29,061 nucleotides of DNA, from assembly GCA_030152275.1 (NCBI GenBank), contig JASLHF010000106.1:1-29061 (forward strand). The letters are read 5' to 3'. Source of the DNA: Acinetobacter sp. (GTDB lineage: Bacteria; Pseudomonadota; Gammaproteobacteria; Pseudomonadales; Moraxellaceae). Shown here one piece after another: positions 7,827 to 15,541 of this stretch. The notes under the pieces were generated by a model. The model ran no database searches and had not been told where the DNA came from. It saw only the letters and a program-made list of their open reading frames with translations. A program made the translations under genes and the position numbers. Each line of letters begins with the position of its first letter. Position 1 is the stretch's first letter.

Positions 7827-8186
7827 ATGAGTGAATTTGCTTGCCCCTACTGTAATTTTGATGACTATGATGTCATAGCGCAAAACGAATACGGCGCTGT
7901 GCTTCCAGAAGCAAACAGTTTATCAGAGGGCCATTGCGTCATTATTCCGCTGCGCCATGTCGGTTCTTTTTTTGAAGTGACCGACAAAGAGCGTAAAAGC
8001 CTGATGTCCTTGCTGGAGCAAGCGCGCAATGAGCTGAATTTACGCCATCATCCGGCCGGCTTTCATATCGGCTTCAATGACGGCGCAGTATTTGGCGCAG
8101 CCGAAGATCATCTGCATATTCATATTATTCCGCGTTATGCTGGAAAAAAATTAGTGCTGGATGAACGCTGGGGATTCAGCAGCTAA
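7827..8186 (+). CDS. HIT (histidine triad) family protein
   Basis: Nucleotide-binding hydrolase or transferase of the HIT superfamily, 119 aa. The triad is intact as H95-L-H97-I-H99 followed by IIP. An N-terminal CPYC (Cys6-Cys9) and His44 in PLRHVG resemble the zinc-binding set found in some HIT proteins. The start is well supported by GGAGGA 6 bases before ATG, one of the strongest Shine-Dalgarno sequences in the window. Family members hydrolyse nucleotide monophosphoramidates or dinucleoside polyphosphates; the specific substrate is not readable here. Probably co-transcribed with the dienelactone hydrolase gene. Confidence 0.9.
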   Translation: MSEFACPYCNFDDYDVIAQNEYGAVLPEANSLSEGHCVIIPLRHVGSFFEVTDKERKSLMSLLEQARNELNLRHHPAGFHIGFNDGAVFGAAEDHLHIHIIPRYAGKKLVLDERWGFSS

Positions 8187-8217
8187 GTTTCAGGCAGGTT
8201 AAACTGTACGAATCAGA

Positions 8218-8247
8218 GCAATATAGGATCGGACGATCTTATATTGC
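8218..8247. repeat. 30-bp near-perfect palindrome between hit and mutY
   Basis: The left arm GCAATATAGGATCG (8218-8231) and the right arm CGATCTTATATTGC (8234-8247) pair over 14 positions with one G-T wobble and a 2-base centre. There is no T run after it, so it is not a standard terminator. It lies 31 bases after the hit stop and about 150 bases before the mutY start. It could be an operator or a processing hairpin. Confidence 0.75.
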
Positions 8248-8394
8248 ATTGTATGCATGCTTAAATACGCAGCCTGCCTAAACCCGCCGCGGACACTAAG
8301 CGCTAACTGGTATAGACGCTTGTTGCGCTCTTACCTGCACTCAGTCAATACCATGTATACTGGAGCAGTTTTTTTCAACAGCTCCGCCCTTTCT

Positions 8395-9423
8395 ATGTTT
8401 GTTTTTTCAGATGCTCTCTTAAACTGGTTTGATGTGCATGGCCGGCATGATCTGCCATGGCAAACCGCTGATGACCCCTATAAAGTCTGGGTATCTGAGA
8501 TTATGCTGCAGCAAACACAGGTTAAAACAGTGCTGCAGTATTTTGACCGCTTTATGCATCGCTTTCCTGCGGTGCAGGATTTAGGCACAGCCAGCTGGGA
8601 TGAAGTTGCTCCGTACTGGGCTGGCCTCGGCTACTATGCGCGCGCGCGCAATCTGCATAAAGCCGCCGGCATAGTCACGCGTCAGGGACGCTTTCCGCAA
8701 ACACTGGAAGAATGGATCGAACTGCCCGGTATTGGACGCTCCACTGCCGGCGCGTTAATGTCACTTGGCTTACGCCAATACGGCGTGATTATGGATGGCA
8801 ATGTCAAACGGGTTCTGGCGCGTTTTTTTGCCATTGAAGATGATCTGTCTAAACCGCAGCATGAGCGCGAAATGTGGATGTTGGCAGAGCGTCTGTGCCC
8901 GCAGCAGCGCAATCATGACTATACCCAAGCCATTATGGACTTAGGCGCAACAGTCTGCACCCCCAAAAAACCGCTATGCCTGTACTGTCCAATGCAGCAG
9001 CAGTGCAAGGCCCATCAGCAAGGCATAGAAACTGAATTGCCATTTAAAAAGCCCAAAAAGGCCGTGCCCGTCAAACAGGCGCAAGTGCTGCTGCTGCATG
9101 CTGACGGTGAATGGCTGTGGCTGCAGCGCCCCAACAGCGGTTTATGGGGCGGTTTATGGTGTCTGCCCATTTTCGACCAGCCGGAACTGCTGGAGCTTCA
9201 GCGCCAAAACCTTGGCCTGAAAAACAATGCGGTACAGGTGCAGATTTCCCATAGCTTCACTCATTTCACATGGCTGCTGGACACACTGGCATTTGAAATT
9301 CCGGCAGAATTGAAAGAGCATGCGGCCATTGAACTGAATGGCCAATGGCTGACGCCGGCAGCTGCTGCCGGACTCGGGATTCCCACTGCCATGAAAAAAT
9401 TGATCTCCGCTATCAATCTGTGA
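8395..9423 (+). CDS. mutY: Adenine DNA glycosylase MutY
   Basis: Base-excision repair glycosylase that removes adenine mispaired with 8-oxoguanine or guanine. 342 aa from ATG 8395 (MFVFSDALLNWFD), close to the E. coli length of 350. ATG 8353 and 8257 are in frame but add sequence unlike the family; none has a strong Shine-Dalgarno, so the start is the least certain part. Visible: catalytic Glu35 in VSEIMLQQTQ, helix-hairpin-helix ELPGIGRSTAGA (109-120), catalytic Asp134 in IMDGNVKR, and the [4Fe-4S] ligands C188-x6-C195-x2-C198-x5-C204. The C-terminal domain (from about 225) is the NUDIX-like 8-oxoG recognition domain with WLWLQRP and GLWGGLWCLP. Confidence 0.95.
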   Translation: MFVFSDALLNWFDVHGRHDLPWQTADDPYKVWVSEIMLQQTQVKTVLQYFDRFMHRFPAVQDLGTASWDEVAPYWAGLGYYARARNLHKAAGIVTRQGRFPQTLEEWIELPGIGRSTAGALMSLGLRQYGVIMDGNVKRVLARFFAIEDDLSKPQHEREMWMLAERLCPQQRNHDYTQAIMDLGATVCTPKKPLCLYCPMQQQCKAHQQGIETELPFKKPKKAVPVKQAQVLLLHADGEWLWLQRPNSGLWGGLWCLPIFDQPELLELQRQNLGLKNNAVQVQISHSFTHFTWLLDTLAFEIPAELKEHAAIELNGQWLTPAAAAGLGIPTAMKKLISAINL

Positions 9424-9484
9424 CATAGTCAAACCCATACCAGAGGCCGGATAGCGGTCCTCACTGTTAAAAAGGGAATTTGCT

Positions 9485-10030
9485 GTGCTGCGCCTGATTG
9501 CTTTTGCTTTGCTTGGATGTCAAATACTGCTGCTGGCAGCCTGCACCTCAGCGCCCAAGCGTCCGCCGGCGGCCAGCGCGCTCCCGCAAGATCAAGTGCA
9601 AAAACTCAAGGCCATGCGCCTGCCTGCCGTTTTGCCAGTACCGGTTGATGATATCAAACGCAGCGCGCTGAAAGACACGTGGGGCGCAGCCCGCAGTCAA
9701 GGCCGGTCGCATGCAGGCATTGATATCTTGGCTCCACGTGGAACAAAGGTTTACAGTGCGACGGAAGGCCTAATTGCCGACTTGCGTGACAACAACTTAG
9801 GCGGCAAAGTCATCTGGGTGCTGGGGCCTGCCGGCTCATGGCATTATTATGCGCATTTGGACGGCCAAAAACGCGGCCTGAAAGTGGGCAGCCGAGTGAA
9901 AAAAGGCGATTTGCTGGGTTATGTAGGCAATAGCGGCAATGCGCGCCATACGTCGCCGCATTTGCATTACGGCATTTATTTAGACGGCAAAGGGCGCGGC
10001 GCAGTCAATCCATTCCCCTATTTACGCTAA
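9485..10030 (+). CDS. M23-family metallopeptidase lipoprotein
   Basis: Putative murein endopeptidase or amidase-activator-like lipoprotein, 181 aa. The GTG start has GGGA 7 bases upstream and yields a lipoprotein signal ending LLAAC with Cys20. The LytM/M23 domain has zinc ligands His76 and Asp80 (HAGID) and His161 in HLHYG, plus His124 (YYAHLD) and His159, so the catalytic set looks complete rather than degenerate as in EnvC/NlpD. There is no LysM domain or long coiled coil, so it is a minimal M23 protein. It heads a tightly spaced run with the 81-aa gene (16-base gap), tag and an alcohol dehydrogenase. Confidence 0.88.
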   Translation: MLRLIAFALLGCQILLLAACTSAPKRPPAASALPQDQVQKLKAMRLPAVLPVPVDDIKRSALKDTWGAARSQGRSHAGIDILAPRGTKVYSATEGLIADLRDNNLGGKVIWVLGPAGSWHYYAHLDGQKRGLKVGSRVKKGDLLGYVGNSGNARHTSPHLHYGIYLDGKGRGAVNPFPYLR

Positions 10031-10046
10031 TTATTAGGAAGTATTC

Positions 10047-10292
10047 ATGTCAGAAGCACTGATCAACCGTCTTGTTCAATTTGCTGAATCAGGCAATCAG
10101 CAAAAAATCGTCTTAGCCGGTCAAAGCTATCAAGGCTGGATTATGGAGATTACCGAAGATGCGCTGCTGATCAGCACCGGCTATGCCGATAAATCAGGTA
10201 AAGATGTTTGGATTCAATTCACAGATTTGCCGCAGGCGCAATTATCCTACTGGGATAACCAAGCCGATCAGTGGGCTGAATTTCAGCTTTAA
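10047..10292 (+). CDS. Conserved-looking hypothetical protein, 81 aa
   Basis: I do not recognise a family. The ATG is preceded by AGGAAG, and the codon use matches the flanking genes, so it is very likely a real gene. The product is acidic and soluble, without a signal peptide or membrane segment. It begins with a helical stretch (SEALINRLVQFAESGNQQK) followed by a beta-rich part with several Trp/Tyr residues (GQSYQGWIMEITEDALLIST, KDVWIQF, YWDNQADQWAEF). This resembles a small barrel or Sm/SH3-like fold, but that is only impression. It lies 16 bases after the M23 gene and 29 bases before tag, in the same direction. Confidence 0.75.
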   Translation: MSEALINRLVQFAESGNQQKIVLAGQSYQGWIMEITEDALLISTGYADKSGKDVWIQFTDLPQAQLSYWDNQADQWAEFQL

Positions 10293-10321
10293 ACACGGGC
10301 TAAATTTCAGGAGCACCCGAC

Positions 10322-10891
10322 ATGACGATTTTACGCTGCAGCTGGTGCTCTGACGACCCGCTCTATATCGCCTATCATGATTATGAATGGGGGCAGCCTG
10401 TACACAATGAAATGCATCTGTTTGAAATGCTGTGCCTTGAAGGCCAGCAAGCCGGACTGTCTTGGATTACTGTGCTGAAAAAGCGTGAAGCCTACCGGCA
10501 GCATTTTTTTCAGCACAGCATCAGCGCAATTGCCCAATTCAGTGATGCAGCTTTGGCGGAAATCATGCAGGATGCCGGCATTATCCGGCATTTGGGTAAA
10601 CTTAAAGCCATCCGCAGCAATGCAGCTGCTTGGGAGCAGCTGAAACTTGATGGTATTGACCCTGTTGATTTTCTTTGGTCCTTTACACAAAAGCAAGTTT
10701 TGAACAATGATGTGCCGGATTACCGGACAGCGCCTGCACAAACCGAAGCCAGCCAGCACATGTCAAAGGCTTTAAAAAAATACGGCTTTAAATTCGTTGG
10801 CCCCACCATCTGCTACGCCTTTATGCAGGCAGTCGGCATGGTCAATGATCATGAAAACCATTGCGCCTTTAAACACGCAAGCACTGTATAA
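10322..10891 (+). CDS. tag: DNA-3-methyladenine glycosylase I
   Basis: Constitutive base-excision glycosylase that removes 3-methyladenine from alkylated DNA. 189 aa, the usual Tag length. The unusual Tag zinc site is complete: Cys6 in RCSWC, His19 in YHDYEWG, His177 and Cys181 in NDHENHC. The LFEMLCLEGQQAGLSWITVL segment (33-52) carries the family's conserved base-pocket region. A good AGGAG precedes the ATG. The next gene starts 13 bases after the stop, so they are probably co-transcribed. Confidence 0.95.
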   Translation: MTILRCSWCSDDPLYIAYHDYEWGQPVHNEMHLFEMLCLEGQQAGLSWITVLKKREAYRQHFFQHSISAIAQFSDAALAEIMQDAGIIRHLGKLKAIRSNAAAWEQLKLDGIDPVDFLWSFTQKQVLNNDVPDYRTAPAQTEASQHMSKALKKYGFKFVGPTICYAFMQAVGMVNDHENHCAFKHASTV

Positions 10892-10904
10892 GAGGAAGTT
10901 GAAG

Positions 10905-11927
10905 ATGAGTGACCATACCATTCATGCCTATGCCGCCATGCAGCCGGGCGAGGCGCTGCAGCCTTATCAATTTGATGCCGGGGAACTGCTGCCGCACCAG
11001 ATTGAAGTCCAAGTCGAATACTGCGGCCTCTGCCATTCAGACCTCTCCGTGATCAATAATGACTGGAAATCTTCAGTTTATCCTGTGGTTGCCGGCCATG
11101 AAATTATCGGCACAATTTCACAGCTCGGGTCTGAAGCCAAAGGTTTAAAATTAGGACAGCGTGTAGGAATTGGCTGGACGGCTGAAAGCTGCCAGCATTG
11201 CGATCCTTGCGTATCGGGCCGCCAAGTGCAATGCACGGGCGGTAAAACCGCAACGATCATTGGCCATGCCGGCGGTTTTGCCGATAAAGTCCGTGCAGGA
11301 TGGCAATGGGCCATTCCGCTGCCGGAGGATTTAGATCCAGCATCCGCCGGCCCGCTGCTGTGTGGCGGCATTACGGTATTTGACCCGATTTTAAAGCATG
11401 ACATTCAAGCCATCCACCATGTCGGCGTTATCGGCATTGGCGGTCTTGGCCACATGGCCATTAAGCTGCTGAAAGCATGGGGCTGTGAAATTACCGCTTT
11501 TAGCTCCAGCTTAGATAAAACCAATGAACTCAAAGCGATGGGCGCGGACCATGTGGTGAACAGCCGCGATGCAGATGCGCTAAAAGCGCAGCGCGGAAAA
11601 TTTGATTTAATTCTCAGTACGGTCAATGTCACGCTAAATTGGCAGGCTTATCTGGCAGCCTTGGCGCCAAACGGCACTATTCACATGCTGGGTTTAGTGC
11701 TGGAGCCGATGCAAATCCCTGCTGGCGCGCTGATTGGCGGGGCAAAATCAGTCACCGGTTCGCCGACAGGCTCTCCTGCTGCGCTGCGCCAGCTGCTGAA
11801 ATTTGCAGCCCGCAAAAATATTGCGCCGCAAATTGAGCTGTTTCCGATGTCGCAAATTAACGAAGCCATTGAACGCCTGCATTCAGGCCAAGTGCGCTAC
11901 CGTGTCGTGCTGAAAGCAGACTTTTAA
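10905..11927 (+). CDS. Zinc-dependent NAD(P) alcohol dehydrogenase (YahK/cinnamyl-ADH-like MDR family)
   Basis: Medium-chain dehydrogenase that interconverts alcohols and aldehydes, 340 aa. ATG 10905 has AGAGGAAG just upstream; an in-frame ATG further upstream lies inside tag. Catalytic zinc ligands are Cys43 (GLCHSD), His65 (GHE) and Cys153 (LLCGG). The structural zinc lobe is C96-x2-C99-x2-C102-x7-C110. The nucleotide-binding motif is GVIGIGGLGHMA (174-185). The overall pattern fits broad-range aldehyde reductases such as E. coli YahK; the substrate is not predictable. It is the last gene of the run that begins at the M23 lipoprotein and is followed by a bidirectional terminator. Confidence 0.9.
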   Translation: MSDHTIHAYAAMQPGEALQPYQFDAGELLPHQIEVQVEYCGLCHSDLSVINNDWKSSVYPVVAGHEIIGTISQLGSEAKGLKLGQRVGIGWTAESCQHCDPCVSGRQVQCTGGKTATIIGHAGGFADKVRAGWQWAIPLPEDLDPASAGPLLCGGITVFDPILKHDIQAIHHVGVIGIGGLGHMAIKLLKAWGCEITAFSSSLDKTNELKAMGADHVVNSRDADALKAQRGKFDLILSTVNVTLNWQAYLAALAPNGTIHMLGLVLEPMQIPAGALIGGAKSVTGSPTGSPAALRQLLKFAARKNIAPQIELFPMSQINEAIERLHSGQVRYRVVLKADF

Positions 11928-11950
11928 CACTTGCTGACTCTGAACAATTA

Positions 11951-11980
11951 AAAAAATCCCGCTATTGTGCGGGATTTTTT
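11951..11980. terminator. Bidirectional terminator between adh and the MocR gene
   Basis: A perfect 12-bp stem (11951-11962 with 11969-11980; arm AAAAAATCCCGC) with a 6-base loop TATTGT. A and T tracts on the two sides allow it to end both the rightward dehydrogenase transcript and the leftward MocR transcript, whose stop is only 8 bases away. Confidence 0.88.
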
Positions 11981-11987
11981 ATATGTT

Positions 11988-13433
11988 TTAAGCTGCCGAT
12001 GCGCCGTTCAGCTGCGTCCTGACCCAATCCGCCAGCAGCTGAATAGCCTGCCGGATTTCATCTGACAATTCATGCCCGGCATTCAGCCGGATACAGTTGC
12101 GGTAGCGGCTGCCGCCGCCAAACAGCAAGCCCGGCACAATATTGATGCCCTGCCGCTGCGCAAAGCTGTACATTTCCCAGCTGTCAATCTGCGCCGGCAG
12201 CTGCAGCCAAAGCGCATAGCTGCCTTGCGGCTGATTCAAGCGCAGGTCAATCCCGCTAAATGCTTCTGCAATACACCGGCGGTACTGCGCCATTTGCGCC
12301 TGCAGCTGTGGCCTCAAAGCATTTAAATGCTGGCGGTAGGCGCGGCTGTAAATTAAATCCGCCAAGCCCAGCTGCAGAGGTGTATTCACCAATACATTCT
12401 GCATCAGCAGCTGCGCATGCAGATGCTTTAAACGCGGCGGCAGGCAGAACCAGCCTATTCGGTAAGACGGCGATAAAGACTTAGACACGGAACCGCAATA
12501 CAGTACATAGCCTTGCTGATCCCAATATTGAATTGGCAATGGACGCTGCTGGGCATGGCCGCATTCTGCATATATATCATCTTCAATGACCGGACACTGA
12601 TACTGTGCTGCCAGCCCGGCAATTTTTTCCTTATCAGCATTGCTGAGGCAAAAACCCAAAGGGTTTTGAAAATTTGCCGTCAGCAGGCAGGCCTTGGCGC
12701 CGGGCTGCTGCATGGCCTGTTCCAGCCGCCGCAGATCAAATCCGCTGCTGTCTGCCGGTATTTCAATTATTTTTCGTTTCAGCAGCGCCAGCAGCTGCAG
12801 CTGGCCGTTGTAGTTTGGAGTCGGCACAATAATGCTGTCGCCCGGCTCCGTTAAACTTTGGATCAGTGCCGAAAGCGCAGGCATGCAGCCGTTGCTGATG
12901 TAAATCTGTTCGGCCCCAATGTGAAAGCCGTCTTCAGCCCAATGCGCCGACAAGGCTTCACGCAGCAGCGCATGCCCCTGCCGGTCGCTGTAGAGAAAAT
13001 CCTCCGGCTTGCAGTGCTTCAGCGCGCGCTGCACCGACCGGCGCAGCGCGTCCGCAGGCACCAGCTTTGGCGAAAGCTGAATCGAGCCAAGGTGAATCAA
13101 TTGATTATTAATGGCATTTTCTTGAATCTGAATTTGCAGTTCTAAATGCGAAATTTCCTGTGTTGCCGGCGGAAAGTCAGCATGCTGCGGTAAAGCTAAG
13201 TGATCGTGCGGCTTTGCAGAGGGTTGCTGTTGGACAAAATAGCCGGCCTTATTTTGCGCATAAATTAAACCTTGCGCTTCCAGCAGCTCATAACAATTTT
13301 TTGCGGTATTCAAACTAATGCTTTGCTGCTGTGCAAACTGGCGAAGTGAATTGAGACGTTGTCCTGCTAAAAGTTCGCCACTATAAATTTTGTGTGCCAT
13401 GCTGGCGGCCAAGCGTTGATATTGAAAGGTCAT
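11988..13433 (-). CDS. MocR/PdxR-type transcriptional regulator (GntR wHTH fused to aminotransferase-like domain)
   Basis: 481 aa from the ATG at 13433, which has AGGG 5-6 bases upstream; two more upstream in-frame starts (13472 and 13544) lack one, and the latter runs into the divergent gene. The N-terminal winged helix (about 5-68; LRQFAQQQSISLNTAKNCYE) is GntR-like. The rest is a class-I aminotransferase fold with NFQNPLG (254-260), PVIEDDIYAE (281-290) and the PLP-binding lysine K318 in SVSKSLSPSYRIGW. MocR regulators use PLP-linked ligands to control amino-acid or vitamin B6 related genes. The target here is unknown; the divergent small gene at 13530 is the nearest candidate. Confidence 0.9.
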   Translation of the reverse strand: MTFQYQRLAASMAHKIYSGELLAGQRLNSLRQFAQQQSISLNTAKNCYELLEAQGLIYAQNKAGYFVQQQPSAKPHDHLALPQHADFPPATQEISHLELQIQIQENAINNQLIHLGSIQLSPKLVPADALRRSVQRALKHCKPEDFLYSDRQGHALLREALSAHWAEDGFHIGAEQIYISNGCMPALSALIQSLTEPGDSIIVPTPNYNGQLQLLALLKRKIIEIPADSSGFDLRRLEQAMQQPGAKACLLTANFQNPLGFCLSNADKEKIAGLAAQYQCPVIEDDIYAECGHAQQRPLPIQYWDQQGYVLYCGSVSKSLSPSYRIGWFCLPPRLKHLHAQLLMQNVLVNTPLQLGLADLIYSRAYRQHLNALRPQLQAQMAQYRRCIAEAFSGIDLRLNQPQGSYALWLQLPAQIDSWEMYSFAQRQGINIVPGLLFGGGSRYRNCIRLNAGHELSDEIRQAIQLLADWVRTQLNGASAA

Positions 13434-13470
13434 CTGTACCCTTTTTTTAATATTTTTTGTATCTGTATCC
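13432..13470. promoter_or_regulatory. Paired direct repeats at the mocR start, candidate autoregulatory operator
   Basis: ATCTGTACCC (13432-13441) and ATCTGTATCC (13461-13470) match at 9 of 10 bases, 29 bases apart, in the same orientation. A third half-copy TGTATC adjoins the second (13458-13463). MocR proteins such as GabR bind directly repeated half-sites, so this layout fits an operator, though one copy overlaps the start codon. Confidence 0.45.
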
Positions 13471-13529
13471 ATAAAAATAACAGATTTAAGCTTCTGCTGT
13501 GAACTTAAACAAAAAATAAGGGGAAAAAG

Positions 13530-13979
13530 ATGATGAACGTTCAATTAAACGTATGGGCAGCCTTGGGCATCTGCACATGTTCAGCCCTTTTTCAGGGCTG
13601 TAGTCAGCAAAATCAAAGCGTAGCGGAACAGCAACAGAATTTTATTTGCAATGCGCTGATTGAAGGCTTTTTAAAAGCGCAGAATTTAACCCAATATGAG
13701 CTGCGCCTGATTCAGCCCGTCAGCGCTGGCGCATTGAATGAAAAAATTTATGTTTATGGCGCCAGCCAAGGCAGCAGGCAAAATCTCGGCGGGCAGCCGT
13801 CAAAATTGCGCTTTGCCTGCCAGCAGATCTCCGCGCGCCAGATTCAAATCAAACTGCATGATCCCAAACAGCCGGCACAGCAAATGGATATCTTACTGAG
13901 CATCGAGCTTCCGCAGCCGCTGAAACTGCAACGCGCTGCAGCCTTCAATGCATACAGCGCGCCTATTCTTCATCGGTAA
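13530..13979 (+). CDS. Small putative exported lipoprotein, function unknown
   Basis: 149 aa, divergent from the MocR gene with a 96-base gap. The ATG pair at 13530/13533 has AAGGGGAA a few bases upstream. The N-terminus is hydrophobic and ends LFQGCSQQ at Cys24, which resembles a lipobox but has F-Q-G before the Cys, so lipidation is uncertain. After that come a Gln-rich linker and two further cysteines (Cys40, Cys97) that could form a disulphide, within an alternating beta-type sequence (KIYVYGAS, KLRFACQQ, QIQIKLHD, MDILLSIELP). I recognise no family. The stop is 3 bases from the convergent START-domain gene, with no terminator between. Confidence 0.7.
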   Translation: MMNVQLNVWAALGICTCSALFQGCSQQNQSVAEQQQNFICNALIEGFLKAQNLTQYELRLIQPVSAGALNEKIYVYGASQGSRQNLGGQPSKLRFACQQISARQIQIKLHDPKQPAQQMDILLSIELPQPLKLQRAAAFNAYSAPILHR

Positions 13980-13982
13980 ACG

Positions 13983-14627
13983 CTATTTCAAAATCTCCGG
14001 CAGCGGCGCGGCGGTTTTGAATTTAGACAGCTCTGCTTTCATTTTCTGCAGCATCTGATACGGCTGCTGCTGCACAAACATATTCACCACCGACAGCGGA
14101 ATCGAGCCTTCGGGGTTGGCATAACCGTAGGTCGACACTTTGACTTTTTGCGGACCCAGTTTTTGGAATGACCAGTCGCCTTCATAATTGGTTAAGCGCA
14201 CATAATTGCTATTCAGCGGATAGCCCTTTTTCAGCGCTTTGTTTTGAATACTGATGATACCCTGCGCATCCTTGGACATTTTGCCCTGCACAATTAGATC
14301 TCGGTCTTTGAGCGGGAACGGAAAATCCAGCACCATATACAGCTGAAACTCGCCTTTTTTATCGTCCCGCGACAGCACTTTCATTTGCCCCAAAAACGGC
14401 ACCCACTGCTGTGCATGCTCGACATCCAAAATCAGCGCGACAGCCTGTTCAATCGGCACATTAAATGTGGTTTCAGCTTTATACATCATTACCGGGTTCT
14501 GACTGTCCTGAAAAGTCCAGACTTTAATATTGTTCTTGTTGATGCTGAGTTTGGCATTGTCTGCCGGCGCCGACTGCACCGCAGCGCTTAAGGCTGCAGC
14601 GCAGAGCGCCAATAAGGCTTTTTTCAT
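13983..14627 (-). CDS. Periplasmic START-domain protein
   Basis: 214 aa with a signal peptide (MKKALLALCAAALSAAVQSA, cleavage after QSA). The rest reads as a START/Bet v1-like lipid-binding domain: YKAETTFNVPIEQAVALILD, a tryptophan after the helix (AQQWVPFLGQMKVL), the DFPFPLKDRDLIV segment (about 101-113), and a long C-terminal amphipathic helix (QQPYQMLQKMKAELSKF). START domains bind sterols or other hydrophobic ligands; bacterial periplasmic members are poorly characterised. It lies 58 bases downstream of dapB in the same direction, so it may be co-transcribed with it. The ligand is unknown. Confidence 0.82.
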   Translation of the reverse strand: MKKALLALCAAALSAAVQSAPADNAKLSINKNNIKVWTFQDSQNPVMMYKAETTFNVPIEQAVALILDVEHAQQWVPFLGQMKVLSRDDKKGEFQLYMVLDFPFPLKDRDLIVQGKMSKDAQGIISIQNKALKKGYPLNSNYVRLTNYEGDWSFQKLGPQKVKVSTYGYANPEGSIPLSVVNMFVQQQPYQMLQKMKAELSKFKTAAPLPEILK

Positions 14628-14685
14628 TCCGTGGCTTCATCTTGTTTTAGTTTTAGCTTATTTTTATACCGGAAATTTCAGCGCT

Positions 14686-15507
14686 TTACACCTGAATATC
14701 GTTAAAGCCCAGTACATCTTTCATGTCATACTTGCGCGCTTCACGGCCCACAACCCATGCTGCCGCCCGCACTGCGCCGGACGCAAAGTTCATACGGTTG
14801 GTCGCCTTGTGCGTGATTTCAACGCGCTCGCCTTCTCCGATAAACATCGCGGTATGCTCGCCGACAATATCACCGCCGCGGATGGTTTGGAAACCAATGC
14901 TTTGACGCTCGCGCGGGCCAGTATGGCCTTCACGGCAATACACCGCATCTTTTTTCAAATCACGGCCCAATGCGCCGGCAATCGCTTCACCCATCATCAG
15001 CGCCGTGCCTGAAGGCGCATCTACTTTATGGCGGTGATGCGCTTCGATCACTTCGATATCAACCGTATCGCCAAAAACTTTAGACGCCAATTCCAGCAGT
15101 TTGATCGAAACGTTTACACCTACGGAATAGTTTGCTGCATAAACCACAGGAGTGTCCTGTGCAGACTCATCCAAATAGGCTTTTTGCTGATCATTCATGC
15201 CTGTTGTGCCGATCACAATGGCAACGCCTGCTTTGCGGCACAGTTCCAAATGATGCGCCGTAGCTGCCGGCGCTGTAAAATCGATGACCACATCACAATC
15301 ATTCAGCACATCGGCCAAATCGCCTACAACTTTGACGCCAACTGCGCCAATGCCTGCCAGCTCACCGGCATCTGCACCCACTAAACTGCTTTCAGGACGC
15401 TCAACTGCAGCTGCCAGCTGATAGCCCGCCTGCTGCACTGCCTGAATTAAAATGCGTCCCATACGGCCGCCGGCGCCCAATACTCCAATGCGCGGATGTG
15501 CTGACAT
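14686..15507 (-). CDS. dapB: 4-hydroxy-tetrahydrodipicolinate reductase DapB
   Basis: Second enzyme of the diaminopimelate branch, reducing HTPA to tetrahydrodipicolinate with NAD(P)H for lysine and peptidoglycan synthesis. 273 aa, matching E. coli. The N-terminal nucleotide-binding motif is GVLGAGGRMGR (8-18), followed by IDFTAP (75-80) and GTTGM (100-104). The catalytic motif EAHHRHKVDAPSGTA (155-169) carries His157 and Lys161, equivalent to the E. coli catalytic pair. AGGAAA lies a few bases before the ATG, with an extended -10 about 35 bases upstream. The divergent neighbour is the oligosaccharyltransferase gene. Confidence 0.96.
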   Translation of the reverse strand: MSAHPRIGVLGAGGRMGRILIQAVQQAGYQLAAAVERPESSLVGADAGELAGIGAVGVKVVGDLADVLNDCDVVIDFTAPAATAHHLELCRKAGVAIVIGTTGMNDQQKAYLDESAQDTPVVYAANYSVGVNVSIKLLELASKVFGDTVDIEVIEAHHRHKVDAPSGTALMMGEAIAGALGRDLKKDAVYCREGHTGPRERQSIGFQTIRGGDIVGEHTAMFIGEGERVEITHKATNRMNFASGAVRAAAWVVGREARKYDMKDVLGFNDIQV

Positions 15508-15541
15508 AACATTTTCCTAATGCTGTTTCGAAATTGCTCTT

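Noticed and set aside
9443..9462. GAGG-CCG/CGG-CCTC hairpin between mutY and the M23 gene
   Set aside because: Short, bulged stem without a T run; read-through into the next operon cannot be excluded or supported.
14530..15012. 160-codon open frame crossing the start of the START-domain gene and part of dapB
   Set aside because: It overlaps two supported minus-strand genes and shows no domain or RBS.
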